Source: Arachnopeziza araneosa (lineage: Eukaryota > Ascomycota > Leotiomycetes > Helotiales > Arachnopezizaceae). Taken from it: 64,000 nucleotides of DNA. The stretch is from NCBI GenBank assembly GCA_003988855.1, contig QYAI01000016.1:375648-439647 (forward strand), read 5' to 3'. Each line of letters opens with the position of its first letter. Within the stretch, counting starts at the first letter, position 1. Shown one piece after another: positions 55,489 through 64,000 of the stretch. The translations under genes and the position numbers were made by a program. The notes beneath the pieces are model-generated. The model was not told the origin of the DNA and did no database searches. It saw only the letters and a list, made by a program, of their open reading frames with translations.

Positions 55489-56002
55489 ATGGCTTCCTCA
55501 CCTTTACCCTCAATCGCCGGAGGTAAACAACCACACAATGGCTCTGATATCTCTGGCCTCGTGGTAAGTCCTCTTCCTCTTCAGTCCTGTTCCTGGCGTC
55601 AATGATGAACATCTGGTAAAAGGTCCGACTGCTTCCAGACTTGTTCTGGTTCTGGTCAACGCTCAATTCTGGCGTAGTCATGCTGAGGACGCTCTTCCTT
55701 CATTCTCCTTGATCATTGGCAGTCCCTCAGAACGGCAAGACTGTTTTTGTTCAAGCCGCCGCAAGAAGAGTGGTTCGTTGGGATAGATTTATGTTTTCGA
55801 ACGCTACTGCTATCAGGAGTTGCGTTTCTTCCTGCTCTAGGACTCGCAACCAAAGGCTGCGGTAGAGAGTTATCTTGAATATACCTTGGCGCAAGATCTG
55901 AGATTGTTTGGCACTAGCAGAGGCAGTCATCATAAAATTGAGCCGAGTCGCGAAGCCGCTCAAGTCAGCAGATTGACGACTATCAAAACTGAAAAGACCT
56001 GA
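55489..56002 (+). CDS. Possible small multi-exon gene (81 aa model)
   Basis: A tentative gene. The last exon (55841-56002) is the best evidence: preceded by a clean CTGCTCTAG acceptor, it encodes 53 residues with helix-like composition (PKAAVESYLEYTLAQDLRLF) and ends at TGA. One consistent model joins 55489-55522 (GGAG|GTAAAC donor), 55723-55772 and 55841-56002 in frame, passing through NGKTVFVQAAARRV. An alternative first exon reaches to 55563 (GTG|GTAAGT), but then the middle exon changes frame. The family is not recognised. It lies just upstream of the PHD-finger gene on the same strand and could be an unrelated short protein or an upstream part of that transcript. Confidence 0.4.
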
Positions 56003-56118
56003 GACGCATTCACTCCAATCTGCATTTTCTCACGCAGTTGACAGACTTCTACTAATTTGAATTCTAGAAACCAAATTGGGGGCTTGATAAGCTTGATGAT
56101 TCTAGTTCTGTCACTTCA

Positions 56119-58388
56119 ATGTCTTCGATCAATAGACCTGCGGTTTGCAGTATCTGCAAGGAGCCCGAGTCCAAACCAACAAAGCCATTCGTACAATGTA
56201 AAACATGCAGGAGGTTTTATCATCCTTTTTGTCCAGATCCTCCTGTTCCTAAGGAGGATTGGATGGATGAAAAGTATGTTGTCCCTTTCTATCCCAAGAT
56301 GCGTTAGAATGTAGTCTTTGCTTTGACTATATTACCTCGAAGTAGATGAGAGCTTATGAGTTCCTAGATTCAAATACATTTGTGTGCATCGAAAGTGCCA
56401 GGAAAGGTTAGCTGCCAAAGCAGCCACAGCATCTGCACCTGCCTCTAACTCGACTACGCCTTCTGCTTCTCGAACTCCCTCGAAAAGTCAACAACGTGTC
56501 TCTACTTCCAAGAACTCAACTTCTTATGATGCCCCGTCGGCGATGCTGAGCAGTCCAGGAGCTTTTCGAGACTCGAAGAAGACTACTCAATTTGCTCATT
56601 GCGAAGAACCTGGTTGCCAAGTTCCTCTTTTTAGACCCATAGATTCGAAGGTGCGGCTATGTTCTAAGCACAACATTGAAAAGAAAAGTCGTGAGGCAAA
56701 AGCCAAGGTATCTTTGGTCAAAACTGCTCCATCGAAAGGTATCAACAAGAAAGGCCTGCACCATATAAGGCCTGAGGATAGACAGTATGTGACAAAACGG
56801 AAGAGGTTAAGCAGTGGTAGAGTACTTGGGTTGGTAAATGGCTCTTCTCCGGATCAATTCATTACTACAAATCGTAAAGAAAGGCCAAGGGGAATGGTGG
56901 CGTCTGCCTCAACACCAGTTGATCATTCTCCACCAGTGCATGATCGTAAAGCTGCACAATCTTCGCCAGAACGGCTAGCGACCAATGACTTTAGACACGA
57001 TTTTGCCCGTACATTTAGATCAGCTAGCCCGAATGTATCTAGCAACTTTACAGCTAATTCAACAGAGAACATTACCATAAGGTTTGCGCGCTATTGTCTC
57101 TTCTCTTTATTGGCTTGCTAACTGCTGAATCAGCCTAAATATTCCACAACTTCCTAATGTCACGTCAGACAAACCTACCCCATCACCAGACTACGAGCCA
57201 CCTTCTCCTCTAGAAGATGAGAATGGAATTTTATGGCCTCAGGACCAAGTATTTTCTGACGCTCTTGGCCCGAGAATTTTGGGCGAGCTGAGACTTGGTC
57301 CTTCTAACTATTCTGGTCTGCGGTCTGGATCGACTTCAACATCGGCATCTGTTGGCCAACCCTCAGCCAAGGAAAACCGCACCCTTGGAAACTTACCCCG
57401 AACCTCGTCAATGGCTATTGACTCCAGTTACTCGTTAGCTACGCCAACCAAATCTCGTCACAGAAATGGTAGAGATGCTGAGGCTCTAGGCACTCATCTT
57501 GCATATATCGAGGAGATGGCTGCTGAGCATCCTGATTCTCCAATCGTAGAGAAGAAAACCAAAAATCCCGAGCCCAGTCAAAATCAGAAATCATTTGTAG
57601 GACCCCCACCAGAACTTATGTCCTCGCATGACTCCGATATCGAGATGGACCTCGATGATAGTGCGAGTCCTCGAGTTGAATCTATTCCAACCAACAGAGT
57701 GGTATCTGAGGCACAAATGTTGCAACAAAGCTCAGTTTTCAAACCTCTAAATTTGACAACTCATCACGAAACTACGGAGAGAATACCAGCTCTGCAACTG
57801 AAGCACCTCGAGCTAGACGCAGAACAAACTTCACAAGCGGATCTTGATATTGATTCTGCTATAGAAGCATCTGAAACAACGAAAACACAAATATCCCTTG
57901 ATTCAGACGATGCAATTACTCAGTCGAATCCCGAATATGATCCATCGCGCCTCGACGAGTGGCTTCGCTTACAGGCGCACCCTCCGTCGGCCGAAGAAGA
58001 AAACAAGCAGCAGTTCATTGATTCTCAAGTATGGGCCGCTTGCGACCCTCGCAAAGTTTGGCCTGAGGCACGGGCTGATGATTTTTGGGACGAAAAACGG
58101 AGAGAAATCGCTGCACGGCCCCGTCGAAAAGAGAATTTTGGTGTTCTCCTAAACAGGCAGACTAAGTTGGAAAGGCTTGAAAAGGGTTGGGATATTCATC
58201 AAACTCGTGAAAGGGATGCGAAGGAGGAATCCAGGATAGCTCGGCATTATGAGGGGATTTTTGGAGCGCCATTCTGGGATGGTCGCGACACCCTGCAGTC
58301 TCTGGATGACTCAACTATGAAAGATGAAGCTACGATTGATGTTGATGTACCTAAAGGCCTAGGGAGAAGGAAGAAGAGGAGTTCTTGA
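56119..58388 (+). CDS. PHD-finger protein with disordered body
   Basis: A 707-residue protein from three exons (56119-56273, 56368-57081, 57134-58388). The N-terminal PHD finger has zinc ligands in VCSICKEP, VQCKTCRRFYHPFC and, after the first splice, KYICVHRKC. A second, unlisted cluster (HCEEPGCQVPL ... VRLCSKH) may be another Cys/His zinc site. The rest is Ser/Pro-rich and disordered, with a basic RKRLSSGR region and a C-terminal helix (DDFWDEKRREIAARPRRK, then KLERLEKGWDIHQTRERD). PHD fingers read histone tails, so a chromatin role is likely; the complex is unknown. Confidence 0.8.
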
Positions 58389-58869
58389 TCCAGCAGTTGT
58401 GGTTCCAATGTCAGCTCCAAATGTAAGGTATCGCAAAGGGTTTGGCGGAAGGCTTTCAGAATTGGCTCCATAAAGATACCCCTTGAGATTATTATTTAGA
58501 GGCTTAACAAATTCTTCGCGTTTTTGAATAGCGTTAAGTGACACTAAGTGCTGCGAGAACTGAAATGCGGTGTCTAGCCTGCTAAGAGTTTGGCTTTCAT
58601 TGCTTCACCTAATACTGTCAAGAGAGGCTGATAAGAGATGTCCGCCTCTTAAGGATACTCATTCCAGAATAGTTGTCTTCTAAATGCGCTATGTGGAAAT
58701 TATGAATATCAGGAATTGTGGCATATAGGCATTGGCTGCTTTAACGCACAGTATATCAAGAATATTTTTCTTCAGAGCGACTGCAGTTCGCTTTGGGAAT
58801 CACAGTTTTTTTTTCTTTGCACAAGCAATGATCTACATATAGGCCCTAACTCCAAAGCGAATCCTTTTA
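58389..58869. other. Convergent intergenic region
   Basis: 481 bp between facing 3' ends. It is AT-rich with a T9 run at ~58807-58815. No gene seen. Confidence 0.4.
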
Positions 58870-61433
58870 TTATGAACGCTTCATCTTCGCCAACAAATTC
58901 AGCGCACTCCCCGCCAATATGAATCCGCACTGGTCCTCGCTCAGCGTGTGTTTCGTATCAATAACCACTTCCTCCCCCGTCTTCGCCTTCTTCACAAGTA
59001 CCTTGACCTCTCCCTCCCCTCTGCTCTTAAGCACATCATGTAGCCCAACAGTCGAGACTTCATCACAAGCATCGATCTTTGCGTAATCTTCACCATTGGC
59101 GAAGGTTAACGGAACAACACCTTGTTTCTTGAGATTTGTTTCATGGATTCGTGCGAATGATTTGGCTAGGATGACCCGTCCGCCGAGATAGCGGGGCTGG
59201 AGAGCTGCGTGCTCACGAGCAGATCCTTCGCCATAGTTATCTTCTGCTACTACAAGCCACTCGATACCTTGGTCTTTCCACTTCTGAGCAAGTTCTGGGA
59301 TACCAGACTTTGAGCCGTCGATATCATATGCGACGTTTACTTCTCCAGTAGCGGCGTTGATGGCGCCGATCAAGGTATTTTCCGAGATATTGGGGAGGTG
59401 ACCTTTGTACTTAAGCCATGGTCCGGCAGCGGAGATGGTGTCTGTTGTACATTTGCCAGTGACTTTATATAGGACTTTTAAGTTCTTAAGGTCGGAAGAT
59501 GGGAAAGGAGCGAAAGGTTCTAGGAGCGCAAGACGGTCAGAGGTAGGCGAGACGACGACCTCGGTCTCTGGAGAGGGAGCAGCGGATGTTGGGAGAAAAG
59601 CTGGGTTGCCGGTTTCGAAGCCAGAAGCGGGTAATTCTGCACCTGTTGGCGGCGAGAAGCGGAATGGTTCTCCGGAAGGTGTCGTAAGCGTATCAGTCAA
59701 GGGATTGAAAGTCGTGCTGCCAGCGTAGGACATAGCGGTCACAATCTCGGGAGATGCTAAGAAATTCATAGTGTCAGGGTTACCATCATTTCGACCACGA
59801 AAGTTTCGATTGTAGGATGTAAAGATAGCATTGCTATCGCCTTTGGAGACGCTATCTGTCCGTTTCCACTGGCCGATACTATCATCACATTAGCAATGCA
59901 AGTACTGGGATCTGTGAGAGAGCTCTACAGTTCTCAGAACAGATAATAGCAAATCAGATACGAGAATATGCCTTACCAAGGACCACAGGCATTAGCTAGA
60001 ATGATCCCTCCTGCTTCCTCAAAAGTAGAAAGTGTAGCATCTCGCTCAAGTGTTGCTCTAATTTGTTCGCTTCCTGGCGTAATGAAGAAGTCAATTGCTG
60101 GTTTCAAGCCAGCTGCTGATGCTTGCTTGACAATATTTTCCGCTCGGGTCATGTCTTGGTAGGAGCTATTGGTACAACTACCAATGAGTCCAGCGGAGAC
60201 AGTTCCAGGCCATTTATTCTCCTTGACAGCCTGGGCAAAGACCGATAACGGTGTTGATAGGTCAGGAGTGTTTGGCCCGTTGACATGCGGTTCTAGAGTA
60301 GATAGGTTTATAGTAATCAAATCATCGTATTGAGCATCTTGATCGGCGGATAAGAGGTTACCTTTCGATGATGCCGAGGCAATGGCTTGAGCAGTCCTCG
60401 CGATTGATTCTCGGTGTGTAGATTGAAGGTAAGGAATATGGCGGGGAGAAAATGGGAACAACGACGTAGTAGCACCAACCTCAGCTCCCATGTTGCATAT
60501 GGTAGCCATTCCTGTACAGCTCAGGGAGTCCACTCCAGGTCCATAATATTCGATGATGTAGCCGGTGCCACCTCGAACTGTCAATCTGCCAGCAAGAGCA
60601 AGAATAACATCTTTAGGAGAAGCCCAGCCACTTAAATGGCCATCTAATCTCACGCCGAGAATCTTTGGAGCCTTTAATTCCCAAGGTGCATTCACAAGAG
60701 CATCAACTGCATCAGCACCGCCAACGCCGATGGCGATTGCGCCTAATCCACCTGCGTTTGGTGTATGACTGTCTGTACCCAGCATCATCAGTCCTGGTGC
60801 AGCATAGTTTTCCAAAACTGTTTGGTGGATAATGCCGGCTCCTGGTGGCCAGAATTCAATACCATATTTCTTTGCCGCTGATTCTAGAAAGTCAAACACT
60901 TCTTTATTTCCTTTAATTGATTTCGGTAGATCGACATCTGCACCCCTCTCCCCAATAATCATGTGGTCGCAATGGATGCTTGCAGGAACAGCAGTAGAAG
61001 GCAAGTTGCAGGTCATGAACTGAAGCAGTGCCATCTGCGCGGAAGCATCCTGCATAGCCACCCTGTCTGGTTTGAGCTTGAGGTTGGCATTGCCTCTAAT
61101 ATTGAGTCCATTGCTCGTGTTTGTGAGCAGAGATTCCGCGGGGTTATCCAAATGAGAATACAGAATTTTTTCGGCCAAAGTAAGCTTCCTAGAGTCTCCC
61201 AGAACCTTGCGTACTTCCAGCAGATTTTGGATGAGTTTCTGATACGGAGGAGTTCGCGATTCGATATTTGGCTTGTAGGAGTTACCAACAGTTGCGAGAC
61301 TCCTGGCACATGGTCGGCAATAGGCTGCTGGAGTCGAACTCTGTCTGAGTGTCAATGGCTTGGATTTTAGTGTCAAAGAGAATGTAATTACCCGTATAGC
61401 AGACCTGCTACTATTCAGAAGCCCTGTTCTCAT
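58870..61433 (-). CDS. ACO2: Mitochondrial aconitase, Aco2-like
   Basis: About 821 residues from two exons (61433-59977, 59878-58870). The N-terminus is Arg/Ser-rich, fitting a matrix presequence. Motifs of the aconitase family are present: IHCDHMI, LGTDSHTPNAGGLG, MGAEVGATTSLFPF, GSCTNSSYQDM and ACGPCIGQW, which together give the three Fe-S cysteines. The swivel domain has GEGSAREHAALQPRYLGGR. The linker between domains (PLTDTLTTPSGEPF...SPETEVVVSPTSDRL) is long and unlike canonical Aco1, as in fungal Aco2-type enzymes linked to lysine synthesis. It may dehydrate homocitrate; that is inference. A 51 nt in-frame segment starting at GTAATTAC right after the first 42 bases may be an intron. The start is the ATG at MRTGLLNSS; the MLGASD extension begins at TTG. 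Confidence 0.92.
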
Positions 61434-63931
61434 GATTGCTACCTCGTAACTGTCCGAGGCGCCCAACAAAGAAATTCTCCTGCACGGATCCTGGAGGCAC
61501 GCGATGTCGGAGCGGAGGTAAGAATATTTTGAGATGTATAAATGGAATCACGCCGATTGGTCAAGGAGAATAGTATCACCGCTCCGAACTATCTGAGACC
61601 ATCTTTAATTTTCAGATTGTGCTGTAAACATGTCTGATCAATCGATATCGAAGCTCTGCAACAGATGCAACCTGAACAACAGGCGTGCGATTTCTGTGAA
61701 GAGTGTGACAGAACCCCAGCCTCAAGCAGCTGGATTGAGCTGAAGCTGGGAGTATGTGACTCGATTACGCTGTTCCCTTTCCTTGATCTTATTTTGTGGG
61801 CTGCTTCTATACTCCTCACCACTCTAGATACCGAGGTCTCTCTTGGATATTATCTGCTGGCCTAATCGGCCTAGTCATCTAGTGTGTATTGCACGAGTCC
61901 ATCCTGGTTTTGGCAACTTAGGTAGTACATCTAGCCATCCCCTATGCCCTTGTATACATATGCTACTGCAGAAGAGAGGAAAGGTTTTGTTGGCATGCGC
62001 TGACCTAAATGGTTCCGTATCTTGAGTAGAGATCAGATATTTCAAGATCTCGCCTCTCCGCAAGCCATCTTGAAAAAAGTACCCTTGGGTGGTTAACGAC
62101 TTGGCATTCCATTTCCCACGTTGCGCAAAAGAAGAGACATGCTTCTAAAAAGGGGTTTCTCTAGAGATCTGGAGAATGGAAGCTGGAATTTAATTTCTAA
62201 AAGGGTTCATCTTCCGTTATTTTTGTAAGATTTATAATCCTTTAACTTAAGTCTTAGGTGTCATAAACTTCTTTTCCTGGAGTAAGATGTCAAGTTGTGT
62301 GGTCGTAGGCTTCTTTTTTCTGCATCCACTGTGTTCGGCCTCGAGGTATCAAACGAGAGGTTATCGAAAAGTCTCTATTTAAACAGTCCTTGCGTTGACT
62401 AAGTTGCAGTCATACCAATGGCTTGATACGAGAAATCGTTGTAGCTCTTGAAGAGGTTGAAGTGGTTGAAGTAGTTGAAGGAGTTCTTCACTTATCTTCG
62501 ATAGCTCTTATTTGTCATCTCCAGCTTTGCAATTTAGCATTCCAAGATGCTTGCTATACAGTTATATAGAAATGTATAGGTATGGGTAGAGCAATTATCA
62601 TGATGCCAATAAACTTGTGCCGTTCTGATGATGCCAGGTATCAGGTTGCTTCGACCAGCTTGCACTTGCAATTTTAACCCTATTTTGCATCTTACTGCAT
62701 AGCGGAACCGCTAAAGCTCCATGTCCTCCTTTTGAAAAACAAATTCTTAATTTTCTCGAGATTATTGGAGATGTTGAGCGCTTCTTGATTCTTGTTCGAG
62801 GGAGGATTCGAGGAGATAGAGCAGAAGCCAAATATCTAGATGAAATCCAAGATTTCAGATGATGCTAGCATCGTCATTCATAAAACCAAGAATGGGAACG
62901 GCGTTAATATACCTGTTGTATCTTATAGTTGAGCATCCTGTTCGAGGAGTTCTGACTGGAGCTTGTGTTGCCAAGTCACCAAGCTATACATACCATAAGA
63001 TGGATCTGATTGATATGGCGTAAATGGATAGGCACCTTCAGGAGGAATGATTTTCAATCTACTTATGGATATAGCTCTCTGGAAAATAATTCCTTGGTGA
63101 TCTCGAGTCGGAATTTTGGTAATCCCGCTCATGGGGGGTTTTTTGACAGGACTCTTCGCCTAACTCGCGACTTCCTTCTTCTTCTTCTTTCGCACAACCC
63201 CACCTTCTTGAAACTCTCCAACCCATCATACAACTATCTATCAATTCACCTCTCATCTATCTTCGCGATAGAACCAATTTCTCATCCTAGACGCGCTCGA
63301 GTCTCTTCGGACTCTCTTGGTGTCGTCGAACACCTCGAACATCTAATCCCATATGTATGTCCACTCCTTCTATTCTCTAGCTTGTTGTTTCACCATGAAG
63401 ATCATTTCTATCTTGTCACTTCAAAACGTGAGCGTCATCTGCATTGCAATGCATCAGATCAAAGCCCCTACCACAAAACTGGTGGGAACAGGGAGAGTCG
63501 CCTAATTAGGCGAACCCCTGATGCTTCACAGAGTCTCAATCAAGCTCTTCTGTCAATGACCTACCTTTTTGAGATATTGCATTGATAACCCAAACTTGCA
63601 ACTTCTTGAAGCAATCACTACCACGTCATAAATTCCCACCCTGCTATGAGCGATGTCGCCAGCAGCGAGCTGTTAGATCTGTCATGTGCGGATAATCTTT
63701 GATGATGAGTTTGATGATTCCGTCCAGTTATTCATTCATCACATCACAGATCTCGGTATTGCACCAATAATCAGAGATTGCAAACTTCTTTTGTTTACAA
63801 CTTCCACTTCAAAGGGTTCTGTGGAAAATCTGCAATCATAGCTAACTTTCTAGCCTGAGAACATCCAACTCACTTCTAACGACAAGGTACACGACGCCGA
63901 AACTGTGCAACAGCACAGTTCCGTCCTAATC
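61434..63931. other. 2.5 kb gene-free stretch and long 5' leader
   Basis: No supportable gene. The first part is the aconitase promoter and leader. From 62440 there is a GTTGAAG-type tandem (gaggttgaagtggttgaagtagttgaagg). From ~63170 on, the plus strand is CT-rich (cttccttcttcttcttctttcgcac), with a possible 5' UTR intron donor (CATATGTATGT near 63354). It is probably the long leader of the gene starting at 63932. Confidence 0.4.
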
Positions 63932-64000
63932 ATGGACTCAGATACTGCTGCCCAAACAAATGGGCGTCATGATTCTCCTGGTAGTGCTGATTGTCAGCAG
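63932..64000 (+). CDS. Start of a gene leaving the window (partial)
   Basis: An ATG followed by 23 open codons reaches the window edge. The N-terminus is Asp/Ser/Gln/Gly rich and disordered-looking (MDSDTAAQTNGRHDSPG). A CT-rich leader some 750 bp long precedes it. Identity cannot be judged from the part seen. Confidence 0.5.
   Translation, partial: MDSDTAAQTNGRHDSPGSADCQQ

Noticed and set aside
61665..61865. 66-codon plus-strand ORF with several Cys near its start
   Set aside because: No leader, no motif, and the sequence downstream shows only random short frames.
63010..63585. 191-codon plus-strand ORF near the right edge
   Set aside because: Translation follows a CT-rich (Ser/Leu/Phe) tract; better explained as the 5' leader, perhaps with an intron, of the gene starting at 63932.

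Overview
The window is eukaryotic and almost certainly comes from the nuclear genome of a filamentous ascomycete. The genes are small and close together on both strands. They are interrupted by short introns (mostly 45-150 nt) with GTAAGT-like donors, CTAAC-like branch sites and AG acceptors. Many start codons follow CT-rich then CA-rich leaders. Gene content (GPI-anchored Ecm33-type wall protein, Pcs60-type peroxisomal ligase, UPF0662/DUF2408 protein, YAT-type amino acid permease) fits Pezizomycotina. A leotiomycete (Helotiales, Botrytis/Sclerotinia-like) is my best guess from protein flavour, but that is inference. I rebuilt exon structures by hand, and almost every spliced model closes to a whole number of codons.

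Layout. 0-10 kb: a uridine-kinase-like P-loop protein, an unknown protein, dihydrofolate synthase, ornithine carbamoyltransferase, a SWIM+RING protein and a Rud3-type golgin. 10-13.4 kb: an apparently gene-free stretch that holds three tiny cysteine-rich ORFs (33, 39 and 35 residues), evenly spaced at about 788 bp. This is the most novel item here. 13.4-25.6 kb: splicing factor 45, a Pcs60-like AMP-binding enzyme with a PTS1, an Ecm33-like wall protein, a 2.3 kb gene-free gap, a PTAR1-like protein back to back with GET1, and a multi-pass membrane protein. 25.9-38.7 kb: a disordered 646-residue protein, an F-box/LRR-like protein, a fatty acid elongase, methionine aminopeptidase 2 (with a GC-AG intron), a mitochondrial J-protein, VDAC porin and asparagine synthetase.

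39-64 kb: UBC9, PEX19 (CaaX end), an unknown acidic protein, UPF0662, ribosomal protein P1, a secreted protein, a YCII-domain protein, a 2 kb gene-poor gap, an amino acid permease, the Cex1/Scy1 pseudokinase, a small unknown gene, a PHD-finger protein, an Aco2-like aconitase, a long gene-free stretch, and the first codons of a gene that leaves the window.

The order of genes shows no pathway cluster; most are housekeeping genes. Shared themes are amino-acid metabolism (ARG3, ASN, aconitase, permease), peroxisomes (Pcs60-like, PEX19), membrane trafficking (Rud3, Get1, Cex1) and SUMO conjugation. Several neighbours are divergent pairs sharing short promoters (FOL3/ARG3, SPF45/PCS60, PTAR1/GET1, MAP2/J-protein, UBC9/PEX19, UPF0662/RPP1). 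No tRNA, rRNA, CRISPR or intact transposon was recognised.
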